A stretch of 64,000 bases of DNA from Xylaria sp. FL1777 (lineage: Eukaryota; Ascomycota; Sordariomycetes; Xylariales; Xylariaceae): contig MU400557.1 in assembly GCA_022578965.1 (NCBI GenBank), positions 1 to 64,000 on the forward strand. The letters are read 5' to 3'. A program made the position numbers and the translations under genes. This document shows, piece after piece, positions 24,301-38,131 of the stretch. The notes below the pieces were generated by a model. The model saw only the letters and a program-made list of their open reading frames with translations. It did no database searches and was not told where the DNA came from. Positions within the stretch are counted from its first letter, which is position 1. Each line of letters starts with the position of its first letter.

Positions 24301-27300
24301 TACTTATTTATTGTTTAAAAATAAATTAGTATTTCTTTATTGTTTTTTATTTCTTTAATTCAAAAGATCTAAAAGCTACAAAACTGCGCTATGCTAAATA
24401 TAATCTATTAATTATGTTATCTTTAGAAATCTTAAGCATAAAATTAGTATTAACATATATTATTATAATACTAAAAGTACATCCGGTAAATTTTAGGTTT
24501 AAAAAAACAATAGGTTAAAACTAGATCAATTCTAGTATTTAGGTTAAAAAATCTGCATTAAGAGTTATAAATAGTTTTATTTTCCGAGCTTCTTTTATAA
24601 CTAAAGTTAAGCCTTTAAAAGCCACAATAACAATTAAAACATAAAGAAAATATAAAGTTTAATTAAATAGCTTTAAAAGTTATTCTATTTATATATTATT
24701 AGCAATAAAATCATATAAAATGTTATATTTAATTAAGCAATAGTTAATTAGTTATATAATTAACTATATTAATATAAATAATTTTATTTAGCTAATATTT
24801 TAAAAAGTTTAAGTAAATAATTGTTATTGTTTAAATATTATTAAATAGTTATATATTTTATATTAAATACTTTAATAGTAAAGTTAAAAAAACATAAGTA
24901 TTATTTTACATTTAAAAAAGGTTAAAATATAATTTTATTAAGACCTGTTTATTTTTATGCATTTATGCTTCGTATTATTATATAATATAAAAGGTTTTAT
25001 GAAGCAATAAACAGCTAATAAATTATTCTGGATATAAAAGCATATAAAGCCATAAATTAAACTAGGTTTCCTAAAAAAATCTAGAACTACGCTAATAAAT
25101 ATTTCTCCGTTTAAATTTAAACGTTGCTTATTTTTAAGTTTATCGCTTAAATACTAAGATTTTATAGCTTAACTATTTAAACATAATTTAAATAGCTATT
25201 ACATTTTTAAACCTAGTTTAGTATTACATTATAGCTATTTTAAATTAAAGTATTAGCACTATTAAACTTAGCATATTTTTTACAAGTAATAAAAACTATA
25301 AAAATGCTATATAAAGATAATCTATACTACACTTAATTTTTAACAAAAGTAATTAATATATAACCGTTTTCTTTTTTCATTATATAATATTAACTTAACT
25401 ACTACTTATATAACTAGCATAATGCTTTGCTAAAGAACTAGTTGTAACATTTTTGTTGTTTAAACCTTAGACTTTTCCCGGTTTAATAATTTATTGCAAC
25501 ATAATAATCTATAAACATTTTTACAACAGTTTACCTAAAATATAGGTTTTTAATACCTTTAGATTTACTAGTATATAGATTATTAATATAAAAAAACAAA
25601 CTTTAAATACTTTTAATTTTGTAGCGTAGCTTACTAATTGTTTAATTTTTTAGAATTAATTAAACAAATTTGTTTTATTTACAAGTTTTAAACTACAAAA
25701 ACAAATGTATTTTGCGCTATCTTTATTTCCTATAGCTAAAAGTTGCTTCTTGTTTAATTTATTAATAATGTTTAATATAACTTTAACTTCCTTATTGCTA
25801 AACTTGCTTCTTTATTATTATATAATGTTTTATTTTGCTTTAAAAAACAATATTAGTTAAAGAAACTTTAAATTATTAGCAATTATTATACTAAGTAAAA
25901 TAATATTAAAACTTAATATGTTTAATCCTAAAATAATTCTTTTGTAAAGTTTTATATAATAACTATTTTATAGCACAACTTTTTATTAAAGTTGCTTATA
26001 AAAAAACTAAGATTTTGCTTTAATATATAAACGCTATAAAAGAAAAGTACAAATATTACAAACTATTTAATATTAGTTTTAATTAATATAAATTAGTTTA
26101 ACTTAATTATTAAGCAAAGATTATTTAATACGCATAAAATGCTATAAATAATACTTATTTTTCCTTTAATTTCTGCATTGTTTACTAATAACATTTATGC
26201 AATAATTTAATGCGCTAAGTTAACTAAGTTAATAATACTAATTTAAACTAAAACAAAAATTTCGCAAAGGTTATTTAATGCTGCTTATGTTTTTTACGTA
26301 CTATAAAAACCAAGGAGCAGCTCGTATAAATATGCTTATTTTGCATTAGATCTATTAACGCTAAGCAAATACTAAAATATACTATAGCTAATTATTTTAA
26401 CACAAGTTATTTTTATTAATATCCTAAAAAGCTACGTTATTTTAGTTTTATAAAAAAACAATTAATTTTTTTGTATATTTTATATAAATATATTATTAAG
26501 TTTTATACTAAAGATTAAAAATAACTAATAAATGCTTATTACTGATTAAAAAAACAAATTACAGTTTAAAAATAAAATGTCTTATGTATTACTACTGCTT
26601 TACTTTATGTAGTTTTTAGTTTACGTAATATTATCTAAGTTTTTTAAATAAATACTACAAAGCTTAAACTATAAAATGCTAAAGATTTACTATATATACG
26701 TTATTAATAAGTTATAAATGCTTTAGCTTAATTAAAGGTTAATAATTTATTATATGTAAATATTTTTATTAATAATACAACATTAGCTAGTTTTTTAGTT
26801 AATAATATACTACTATTATTAATAAATAAAATATATATTTTTGCCGAAAAAAATCCTAACATTGCTTAAGCAAACTATATAACTAACTAAAACTTTATTC
26901 TTAGTATATTAATTAAGCAACTATAAAGCTTTTAATATATTTTTAGCACTAAGCAGCAGTAGTAGCCTAGCTTAATAAAACAAAATAATCTAATAAAGTT
27001 TAGTATATTTGCAATATTTAACAAAAACAAAAATATCTAAAGAACTAATATTAATAAAAACATTATTCTAAAGATTAAAAAAACTATATTAAGCATAAGT
27101 TTTTATAGCGCTACTTTACTTAAAAGTAGTATTAATACTGCTTGTTTTATAGCAAAAACTATTAATTTCGCTAAAGTTAATAGTATAAAATATTTTAGGA
27201 TATAGCAATACACTAGCTTTGCTAATTGCTTTAATAAAGATTTTTACTTAAAAGCATTTTTGCATTTTTTTTTATATAAGGAAAAAAAGCATAAAAATGC

Positions 27301-30300
27301 TTTTACTATTAAAAATAACATTTATGCCCGCAATACTAGCATTAGCTAAAACGTTTAAGTTTAATATTATCTTTTATAACATAAAAGTTATTATGCAGCA
27401 AATCTTTTCTTTTTATTTCTACTTATAAATAATAAAATTCAAAATAATAGCACTTTTATTTTAAAGGCCTTAATTAAACAAAACATATAAGCTGCAGTTC
27501 AAAAAGTATGCTACTTTTTAAGCCTAGCAGATTTAAATGCTAAAAAGCGCTTTATTTGCTGTTATAAATATTATAGCAATTTACACATTAAAACTATACT
27601 AAAAAATGTTCAATTAATTAAATATAAATAGCTTTATTTCTGCAAACAGAAAAATATTCTTAAAGGTTAATTATAGTTGCTAATTATTATATATAGCCTA
27701 CTTATAATCTAGTTTACTATTAATCCTAAAAATTAAAGCAGCTTTATAATTTTTAAAATAGCGCTTTTTAAAAACCTAGCACAAGCTAAAGCACTAAATA
27801 AATATTAAGTAAGCCTTAATAATAATTAATAAAGCCTTAAATTTGCTAGAACTATATATTAAGATTTTATAGCTGCTGCTTAAATGTTTTAAATATATAT
27901 AAACACGTTTATTAAAAACATAATAAAAGCTAAAGCATTTAATAAAGTTGTTACATATTATAGTGTAGTAAAAAGCAATAGTTAAAAAAGCCTTTATTTG
28001 CATAAAATATTATAGCTAGCCGGCAATACTATAATGTATAAACTAACTAATAACTTAGCTACTAATAGAATCCTAGGCTTAAAAAAGCGCATTATTAGCT
28101 ATATAAATTCTTTTTTTAATAAAGTGCGCTATGCTTACTAAATAATTAAAATTTGGAATACTAATAAAAAAAGTAATGTTTAAATAACAATTTAGTTAAT
28201 AATATTAGCTATGCTATTACTTATATTAACGTTTTAAATATACTAAAGCATTTTTAATTTAATAAAACATTATTAATGTTATATATAAAACAGCAGCATG
28301 CTTTTTTAAACGCTTGCAATAATTGTTATGCTTATATAAACACTTGTTAAAAAAAACCACATAAAGAAACAGCTTGTTAATTTAGTTATTTTTAAACGTT
28401 AGTAAAAGCAATACATGTAACTAAAAATAGCTTTGTTAAAATTAAAAAGAACTATTTATGTGTTAGCAAAACTAATTTAACTATAGCATTAATATTTTAA
28501 TGCAACTATAACTTTACATTTTTACAAAAACGCCTTTAAACTTTTTTTATTATATATTATATGCTAAATTATATAACAAAAGCGCTAATTAAACATTATA
28601 AACTTATAATGTTTGCAAAAAAAATCCTAAATCAAATAACGCAATATTAACAAAAATAACTCTATAAAAAAAACATAAAAAAAATAAAAAGCGATTTTAT
28701 TATGCTATTCTTTATAACAAATAATAAAGCTAACATAGTTTTTTGCAGGTTTATAGTTTTGCTTTTTAATAAGCTAACAACTGCTTAAAAGCTTTTAGCT
28801 ATTAAAGTTTATGCTAATTTGCTTAAAATACTAAACTATTATTTATTTATAAAAAACTAAGCTATAGTTAACTTTAACTACTTTTATATTTATGTACTAA
28901 AAGTTCTCTTATAATGTATAATTAACTGCTTTAGTTTTAATGCTATTTAGTTACTATTAAACTTATTAAGCAAAAAAAGTTAAGTTCTTTTTTATATATA
29001 AGTTTATACGCATAAAAAAACAATGCTTTAAAACATATGTTTATATAATTATGCAAGCAGCTTTTATTTTATAAAAAAACTAAAAAAAAAATTATTACTA
29101 TATTATTTTCTAATAAACAAAAATACTTCTTTTTCTAAAAAGATAATTTAAAAGCTTATTAATAAAAAGCAGATTTTAGTTCTTAATAAATAATTTATTA
29201 ACAGCATAAATACAAACAATCTAAATTAAAGCGTTATACTAAAGCTTTTATTATTTGTTTTATAGCATCGTTTTAGTACTTTAATTAAAATGCTTGCTTT
29301 TAAACTTTAAGATTATTATTGCGTTTAATTAAATAGCAAGCTTCTATTTAAAGTTAAAAATCTAAATTAGCTAAAAAAATCAAAAAAAAAAGCAACAAAA
29401 AACGCTAAAGCATAAAAAAATTAACAAGCTAATTTAATAAATAATAATAATTTACTATTTAATAACAATTAGCAACTAATAAACATAGAAAAAAACTAGC
29501 TAAAAAAATCTCTGCATTTTTTATGCTATAATTTTAACTAGTTTAAACAATTATTTAAAAAAATAAATAAGCTACTTAGTATATTAAATAACTTTAAATA
29601 ACTTATTTAGCAAGCAAACATTAAAAACGTTAAAAATGCGCGTTTTAATATATTTACTAAAAATTAAACAAATATTTTTAACTAAATAAAAAATAATAAA
29701 AATAGTAATAATGTTATACTAGCTAAACAAATTAGCGTTACATTAATGCAACTAATATAACTTAAATTAGCAACTTTAAAAAACCACATTAAAAAAAAGA
29801 ATAAGTATATTATTTTAAAAAGGCTAAATTATATATATAACTATAAAAACCCAGTTAAAAAAAATAAATTTATAATACTAAGTTTTAAGTTTAATTAAAA
29901 CTAATAATATTTTTAAATATTAGCATTAAATAATTTTAAAAGCAATACTACTTTTATTAGATATTTTCCTTTAATAAAATACCGCATTATTAGCTATATA
30001 ATATATGCAAAAAAAAGTTTAAATGTAAAACAAAGTAAGGTAGTTTTGCTTATGTATTAAAAGCTTAACCTTAATGCTAACATAATACAAAAAAATGTAC
30101 TAAAACTACTTATTACTATTAGTTTTTTAAAAAAACAAAGCAGCATTAGAAAATCTGTTGTTATTTAAGCTATATATAAAGTATTCCTTTAGTTAAGAAA
30201 AAAAAACAAAATATTAATTACTGCTTTTATTAAAAGCGTAGCAGCAAGTATTAATAGCGTTATAATATATTTAGCAATAAGGTTTAAAGTATATAATAAA

Positions 30301-32060
30301 TAAACTTTTTAAAGTTTAACATTAAAAAATAAAAATACTATACAACTATAGCAAAATAAGCTTGTTTTTATTATTAATAAAATTAGCATAGTTTTAGCTA
30401 AACTTTTATTTTAAGTTAAAAAAGCTATACGTAAAAACTATAATATAAAAAACAAAAAACAATTTAGTAGCTTTTTATATATTTTTATAGCTAGCAATTT
30501 TGCTTAGTTTTCTTTAATAAGTAGCATATTGCTAGCTAAAGGTTTAATAAATTTAATAGCTTTTATATAAACAACATATAGCTATACTTTAAGTAAACAT
30601 TTAACGCATAAAAAATAAAAAAAATGCTAATAATAAAACTTAAAAAGCAATAATTATAATTTTAGCAATTAATATACATAAAATATAAATAATAAACATA
30701 AAAGTTATACTACTTATAAAGCTATTAAAATTATAAGCAATAGCAATAAAAAAGTAATAACTGCTTAAATTGCTTGCGTTATTAAAAAAGCTAAAAGTTT
30801 AGCACTAATAAAAAACGTTGCAGAATTAGTTTGCTTAAAACAGCAAATAAAAGCACAAGGCAATATATAATTGCATAGTTTTTTAGATTAATTTTGCTTT
30901 AAAACTTAAACTAAAAAAAACTAAAATATACTAAATGCTTAAGCAATAAATAACTTTTTATTGCTTTATTTTAGGCTTATTAATAAATTTTAACTTATTA
31001 TACGTAATAATAAGCTATAGTATATTATTAACTTTAAAGCAGCATAGTTATTTTTATAGTATAATAATTATGCTTTGTTTTTATTTATTTTTTTGTTAAA
31101 ACATAAGCTAAGTATACTAATAATAAAATATTTTACTAAGGTTTAAAAACACTTATATGCACAAATAAATGCAAGTAATAAAAAAAAAAAGGAAAGTTTT
31201 TATAAAAACATAAGATTTAACTTAGCTATTTTAGCTTATAATTTATTTAGTAAAAAAATGCTAATTATTATAACAATTAACATTTATTTTGGTTTAAATA
31301 TAATAAACAAAAGTAAATTTCTAGCAAAAAAGTTTATTTTGTTTTTTATAGTAATATATATTTGCTTAGCGCTAAATGTTTATTTTTATATAAAACTGCT
31401 TGCTTGTATTTTTATTAAAAAAGTAAATAATAAAATAATATATTATCTAGCTTTAAAAAGTAATATTATACCATTGTTTCTTAGTTCCAAAAAACAAAAA
31501 ATAAAAGTACTAAAGGTTATTAAATTACTTGTTATCTTTAGTTAAACAAGCATAGCTTATATAACTAGCTTAGCTATAACTAAGTATAAGGCCTAAAGAA
31601 AAACGTTCTTTAAAATTGCTTTATGTTTAAACAAAACAACAAATAGTAGCAAAAAAACTAACAATAAAAAAAAAAGCAGCAAAAGATTTTTATTTATATA
31701 TGTTCAATTATTAAAGTCTATTAATTTAAATAGCATATAATTACTTAGCAGTATAAAGCGAAATGTCTTTTTAAATATTTGCTTTCTTATTAATTGCTAA
31801 ACATTAATAAATAAGTTAAATAATATAAACATAAAAACTAAATTAAAAAATAGATTTATTAATATAAAAGAAAAAAAAATATAAAATAATTAAAATCCTA
31901 TAATATGTTAACTATTTGTTAAATAATTTGCATACTAAACAAAAAACTAATAGTTTTTAGCTTAAAAGATTAAGTTATAATAACTACAAGCATTAAAATA
32001 ATAAAGCTTTTAAAAGCATAAAATAACATTATATCTAGTAGTAATACATTATATATATTA
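24301..32060. other. Gene-free A+T-rich stretch
   Basis: About 7.8 kb contains no supported gene, RNA, array or terminal repeat. C is again nearly always preceded by A or G: in 30001-30240 I count about 21 AC or GC against about 4 TC or CC. The frames at 27794-28003 (-) and 31258-31545 (+) are low-complexity and lack any motif. The latter predicts only hydrophobic and lysine-rich sequence. Confidence 0.45.
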
Positions 32061-32254
32061 GTTAAACTAATTAATTACTTAATTAATTAGTTAATTAATT
32101 AATTAAACCCTTTATATTAACATATTTTACTATATTATAAATAAAGTTTGCTATATTTAAAACTTTTTAAAAAGTATATAAAGTAGCTAAAGCTTTATAC
32201 TTAACATTAAAGTAAATTAATTAATTAATTAATTAATTAATTAATTAATTAATA
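32061..32254. repeat. Two (TTAA/ATTA)n microsatellites
   Basis: Tetranucleotide tracts of TTAATTAA-type lie at about 32068-32106 and 32216-32254, separated by about 110 bp of unique A+T-rich DNA. Both are self-complementary. Confidence 0.8.
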
Positions 32255-34011
32255 ATATATTAATTACTAAAAATGCTTAGCTTAACTGTTTAGTATGTTT
32301 AGTTTATTAATTAAGCTAGCGCTACTTTAATAACCTTTATATAAAGGCTGCTTTTATGCTGTATACGTATTTATGTTTTTTTTTTGCTACTTTATTTTTT
32401 TACTTTTTATAAAAAAGGTAAGTTTTCTGTAATAGTTAGTATGTTTTTTAGCTTACTTACTGTTTCTTTAAACCTGTTAATAGCTAGCTATAGTATTAAT
32501 AGCATACTAATTAGCTAAATAAACAAGTAGTACTTATAAAACAAAAAAAAGAAAAAAAAGTTGTTATATGTTTTTTAATGTTATTTTTTTTCTGATTTAA
32601 AGCACTTTTTAAGTTCTAAAGTAGCTAGCTTATAATATACTTTAAAACTTGTAAAAAGCTTACGCTTTTTTTAATATATATGCTTAATTAACCTTTCTAT
32701 ATATAGCTATATAAAATATATAAATAAGTAATAAAATAAATTATAATAAGTAAAGTAATTATATAATATATTTAAGTATAGCTTAGTTATAATATAATTA
32801 AACAAAAGGTATATTTATTTTTTTATAAATTTAGCAATAGATTTAAAACATATAAAAAAAACAAACAATAAAAGTTATAAAAGTTTAGCATTAATTAGGC
32901 ATGTTTTATTTAATTATTTTATTTTTTTAATATTAATTAATTTATTGTACTAAAATATGTACTATATAGTTTATTTAATACATAAAAGTATTAAACTAAT
33001 ATTTATAGCTATACTACTTTATTTTATGCTACTTCATTTTAGTAGTAATAATAAAATTAGTGCTAAAAACTAAAAAGTATAGTTATTTTATATCTAAAAA
33101 AAAAAAAAAAAAAAAACATAAAACGCTTATAATTTCTAGTAACAATAAAAATATTAGTACTACTTAAGTTATTAATATAATAAATAATAGCTATATATTT
33201 ATAAATACTAGTAGCAATAAAAGTAATAGCACTACTTAAGTTATTAAAACGAAAGTTAAAAACTAAAAATATTATGTTTTTAATAAAATTTGTTTTTAGG
33301 CGTTACTTTTTACTATAAGCGTTATAACTAATATAGCTTAATTCTTAGTATATAATTATTAGCTAAAAAGTTAGTTTTATTACTATTGTTTATTATACTA
33401 ATAATTAATCTTTTTTTAGCAATATTATTAAGCTTTTTATTAAAGCTTTTTATTTTTTACTTTTAAAATGCCTTTTTTGCAAAACAATGAACTAGGTTTA
33501 ATAAGCCTACTAAAAAAACTAATTTAAAACGTAAAAACAGCACATATAAAAAATAATACTATATGCAATTATTATATAATTACATATTTTATTTAAAAAG
33601 CATAATCGTAACAAAACTTGTTTTTTTTTCTTTATTAGCATTATTGCTAAATAATAACTAGTTCTATTTAACTTTTTAGATTTCTTTTAAATAAGCTTAC
33701 AGTTATAAATATATCTTTAATTTTTAATGCTTAAAACTTCTTTTTTACATAAATAAATTGCTAAAGTAAAAAGAAAAGCTATAATAATATAAATATTTAT
33801 TGTTAAAATTCGTAAAGTTAAAAAAAAAGTATAAATCTGTTTGGCATTATACTTAAAACTTTTGTTTAATATTAATTTTAAGGTATAATATAACTTAAAA
33901 TTTAAAAAGTTAATAAATATTTAAAAAAAACCAAATTTAATTACATTATTAATAATTTTACTATAAAGTTAATATTAAGCAATAAAAGGTTAAAAGTAAA
34001 AAAACAGTTAG
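32255..34011. other. Gene-free stretch with A21 tract and 73-bp-spaced repeat
   Basis: An uninterrupted run of about 21 A lies at 33096-33116. It is followed by a 40-bp word (CTAGTAACAATAAAA to CTACTTAAGTTATTA) at 33135-33174 that recurs at 33208-33246, a 73-bp period. The A-run could be the tail of a decayed non-LTR retroelement or simple slippage; no coding remnant upstream supports the first. Nothing else is supported. Confidence 0.4.
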
Positions 34012-34016
34012 CTATA
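34012..34016 (+). repeat. Left target-site duplication (CTATA)
   Basis: CTATA immediately precedes the TGTTAC end of the solo LTR and recurs exactly at 34507-34511, directly after the ...TTACA end. A 5-bp duplication is usual for LTR retrotransposon integrases. Confidence 0.9.
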
Positions 34017-34119
34017 TGTTACGAAATTGGCACTGGGGTGGCTTTTGGAGCGACCTAATGCCTCTACACATACCTCGCACCTGTGCTGACTGGAGCCGAG
34101 TCACGTGACGACTCACCTG

Positions 34120-34223
34120 GCTTACCGGGCTTACGGTGATCCAGGGCTTACCGGGCTTACGGTGATCCAAGGCTCACTAGGCTTACGGTGATCTAGTGCT
34201 TACTGGACTTACAGTGATCCAAG
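34120..34223 (+). repeat. Tandem array, 4 x 26 bp, inside the solo LTR
   Basis: Units at 34120, 34146, 34172 and 34198 follow GCTTACCGGGCTTACGGTGA plus TCCAGG. Units 1 and 2 differ at one base. Units 3 and 4 carry several C-to-T and G-to-A changes. Each unit has an internal half-repeat (GCTTAC(C)GG). Such arrays in LTRs can hold enhancer-like elements; no role is shown here. Confidence 0.9.
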
Positions 34224-34255
34224 GAGGGGTTTCTGTTTTTTCTACCTTCCCTTTG

Positions 34256-34265
34256 TTTATATAAT
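34256..34265 (+). promoter_or_regulatory. Candidate TATA box in the LTR
   Basis: TTTATATAAT lies mid-LTR, downstream of the 26-bp array, where the U3 promoter of an LTR retrotransposon would be expected. In this A+T-rich window TATA words are cheap, but inside the GC-normal LTR this one stands out. Function is not shown. Confidence 0.35.
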
Positions 34266-34506
34266 CATACACTGCTTATATCTAGTTACTCATTTAGTTC
34301 TTGGCTCCTTAGTTATTAACTTCTTATAACCGCTAAGCACCAATACACTCATTTTTTTTAAATCCTTTAAGACCCCTATTGATGTATAGTAGTGGGAGTA
34401 CCTCAAAAACCTCCCTAACGGACCACCGCTGAGGATCTTACTGTTACCTGCAAATCAAGACCCCAAGGGCGAGCCCGTCATATTGATGTATGACAGGTCC
34501 GTTACA

Positions 34507-34511
34507 CTATA
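34507..34511 (+). repeat. Right target-site duplication (CTATA)
   Basis: Exact match to 34012-34016, directly after the terminal CA of the solo LTR. Confidence 0.9.
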
Positions 34512-37500
34512 ATAGCTTTACGCTAACTACAAGCTTAAAGCTATTAAAAAAAAAAAATAACTGCTATGCTTTACTTTTATAAAAAAATTAATTAATAAAC
34601 TACTAGTTAAGCTTTTATGCATTAATTCCTGCAAAAGCAAAAAACTATTTATGCATAAAGCCTAAAATTTAGCTGCTGTTTTAATTTAGGTTATAAGCTT
34701 AATACTACTTAAACAATGTTTTAAATGCTTAAAAAAACATAGCAAATTTTTTAGCTGCGTTATTTCTTGTTTAGTAAATTATTAATCTTAAATATAATAT
34801 ATATATACTAGTTATTATTATAAAAGCAAAAAATCCTTCTGTTTATTTAAAGAATTTTATATATATTAGCTATTTAATTTGCTATTTATATTATATAATA
34901 CTTACTAATAAAGTAAAATTAATAAAGAATTAATTTTTTAACGTTATAATTTTAATACTACTAGAATTTTTATTACTTTTTACGGACTAAAAACCAGTTT
35001 TATAAACACATAATAAAAAAAATTCATTTATATTTATTATTGCTTATAAAGGCAAATATTTATAAAATAGCTATATTGTAATTAAAAATAGCATTAAAAC
35101 AACAAACGTTAATTATAATACTTAAAAACAAATAAAGTTATTTATTCTAAAAAAAGCTTATGCTTAAAATGCTTTAAACAAAAACGTTTATAGCATTAAA
35201 CTAACTATTAAGTATACTTAATATACTAAAAAAAAATAGCCCTTTTATAAATATTTTGCAAAACTATTTCAAGATGCTATAAAGCAGCTTTATTTAAATA
35301 TACGTTTTAATAATATAAAAACAAATAAAACTAATTATATATTAAATAATATGTTACTACAAAAAATAAAACAAGTATTGCTTGCTATAAAAAACATTAA
35401 TTCTATTATAAAAAAAATCAATTTTATTATTTCACAAGAATTTAGATAATTTTTTTATTTAGAAAAAATAGCTAATAATAATTACTAGATATTTTACTTT
35501 TATAACATGTATACTATTACAATTAAATTAATAAATAGCTAAAATAACTAATAAATTTAAAAAGAAAATAAATTTAAAATTAAAACTTAAATATTATAAA
35601 GTTTTTTATAATAACTTATAACTTATTTACTAACTTAAAAAAACTAAACTTATATTAATTAATACTAGTTATATTTTATAAAATATTATTATTTATTGTA
35701 GTTATAGCAAAAAACTCAGAAGTATATATATAGCATAATAAACTACTTAAACCTAGGTTATTCTTTTATACTTTGTATTGCTAATAAAGCAGCTATTCTT
35801 AGCATACGTTATATATTTGCTTAAGTAAAAACAAGGTTTTTTTATATAAATTGTTTTGTTTATTTTTTGATTTAACTAATTAATTATGTTTATGTTTTAA
35901 TTATTATTAGTGTTTTTTTTACCTTATAATTATTTACTTTATAAATTAAACATAAAAAGTATAATAGTAGTTCATTTTAGCTAACAATAATAAAAAATAT
36001 TTTAATATATAGCAGCTAAAACATACGTTATTTAATAGTAATAATAAATAGTTTAGTTTAGTAGTCCGCTATTTAATTAATATAAAATATAAATTAACCG
36101 TAATATAATATATAGCTTTAGCAGTAAAGTTTTAGTTGTTAGTTAATTTAAATATAATAATTATATAATTATAAGCTTTAATAGTTTAATATAATATATA
36201 TATAATAAATTTATACTTATAAGAGTTGTTTTAGTGCTAAGCGTAATATAACGCTTTACTTAAGAATAAAGCCTTTAGTTTTGCATTATTAACTAGGTAA
36301 CTATTATTTAGCTTTAAATAGTAAAACATAAAACGTAGAAAATTAAGCGCTATATTTATTGCTTAAATATTAAGCAAACTATAATAGTTATAAATAAATA
36401 GCTAGTTTGCTATAATGCTAATTTTATGTATTATTAATAGTTTCCTAAGGTTATTACTATTAAAAGAAAAGTTGTTATAAATCTTTAATAAATATATAAG
36501 CTTAACAAAATTTGTTAATTAAATATAAGAAAATAAAAACCAATAGTATTATATAGCATACTATGCAGCTATAATTATAAAACCTCGAAATACTTTAGCT
36601 AAACTACTACTAGTTATTAAATAGCAGCTAAAAGCAATAACTAATATATTAATATAGTTTATATAAGTATTAATAATATATATAAGCTATTTTCTAGGTT
36701 AATAACTATTGCTAAAAAGCTTAAGGTAAGTAAAAAAGCAGCATAACATAACAAATAAAATAATAATATAACTAAATCTTTATTAATTAAAATAAGTTGT
36801 TTTTAAAAGATAAAAAACATAAAAATATAATTTAAAACAGTATAATTATAATAAAACTATATATAATCTTAATTTTTTTATAAAAAGCAATATATTTAAT
36901 AATTAATAAATAGAAGTTTGTTATAATTAATAAAAGCAATATATAGCAGAGCAAAAAAATTTACTTTTATTTTATATACTTTACTACAAAAATGTATTAT
37001 AAAAACATAAAACATTAAAACACTTTAGCAAGAATTAAACTAGTATAGCTATTAACTAAACAAAGATATTATAGCGTAAGTATTCTTAATGTTAGTAGTA
37101 TATAATATATACTGCTTAAACTTAACAAAAAGTATAAAACAAAAGTATATTAGTTCTTAAAAAAATTAAAATAAATGTATTAAAGGCATTTTTAATAATT
37201 AGAAAAAAAAAAGAAAAAATGCTATATATATAGAAAACAAGCAGCTTTAATTGCTTGTTTTTTTAAAACAAGATTTAACAATATTTTTTAGTATTATTAA
37301 TACTTAAAACGTAGTAGCTATAAGTATTAATGCTAATATATATAGCTTAAAAAATATATGTTTATAAAAGCTTTTAGTAGCTAAATATAGCTTAATTATA
37401 TAGCTAAGCATTAAGATATTACTGCAATATTTTTGCTTTTATAGTAAACTTTTTATAAACTATATTATTAAAAATAGCTATATTTTAATTATTAATTTTA

Positions 37501-38063
37501 ATTAATTTTGTTTTGTTTAAATGCTAAATTTCTAATGTTTTAATTAATTAGGTATATTTAAAAGTAGTTATAAAATAAGTATACTATATTTTTTCTTTAT
37601 ACTTAGAAAAAAAGTATAGTTTTTATAAGCTTTTTTGCTTTATTTTAATATAGGAAAATATAAAAATTAGGGTATTTATAGGCCTTTATAAATATATTAT
37701 GCAGTAAAACAACATAAAACAATATATTATTCCAAAAAAGAAAATAACTAATAATATTATAATAGTGCATTTTGTAGTGTTATGTTATATTTACTTAGCA
37801 ATACATTTTAATTATAACGTAAAAAACTAAAGATTATATAGCAAATTAAGCTAAAGCGTTAATTTTTTATTTTTACTTAAGTAGCTTTTTTAGTAAAATA
37901 TTAAGTTAATTAAGGCCTAAAATAGCTATTTAATATAGTGTTAGCTAATTAATTTTAATTAATTAAATTTAATTACTTGTATTAAAAGCAATAATTTGCT
38001 ACTTTGTTATAAATATAATTTATATTAAATTAAACATATTTATTAATTAAAAAAAATATAAAT
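34512..38063. other. Gene-free A+T-rich stretch
   Basis: About 3.6 kb of eroded DNA has no supported gene, RNA or array. Composition returns abruptly to the background type right after the solo LTR's target duplication. Confidence 0.45.
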
Positions 38064-38131
38064 TAGTAAATAAGTAAATAAGTTAATTAGTTAACTAATT
38101 AGCTAGCTAACTAGCTAACTAGCTAACTAAG
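38064..38131 (+). repeat. Short-unit tandem tract (CTAACTAG)n and relatives
   Basis: Three or four AAATAAGT-type units pass into AGTTAATT and then (CTAACTAG)n at 38105-38130. The tract is rich in AGCTAGCT-type self-complementary words. Confidence 0.7.

Larger units (their letters stand above)
34017..34506. mobile_element. Solo LTR of an LTR retrotransposon, little mutated
   Basis: The 490-bp segment begins TGTTACGAAATTGG, ends CCGTTACA (TG...CA ends) and is bounded by perfect CTATA duplications. It contains no protein-coding region, so it is an LTR left after recombination between the two LTRs of a full element, or a comparably small insertion. Its composition is ordinary, with CC, GG, TC, GA and CG throughout, against a background that has almost none. 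It therefore arrived after, or escaped, the mutational process. It carries a 4 x 26-bp array (34120-34223), a TATA-like TTTATATAAT (34256-34265) and two copies of TATTGATGTAT (34377-34387 and 34481-34491). Copia versus Gypsy cannot be told from an LTR alone, and its transcriptional orientation is unproven; the TATA position suggests plus. Confidence 0.88.

Noticed and set aside
31258..31545. Plus-strand frame of 95 codons, hydrophobic
   Set aside because: Low-complexity composition; hydrophobic segments are the default translation of T-rich codons. No supporting context.
33096..33116. A21 tract as poly(A) tail of a non-LTR retroelement
   Set aside because: No target duplication or coding remnant could be seen; A-runs are common here, so slippage is as likely.
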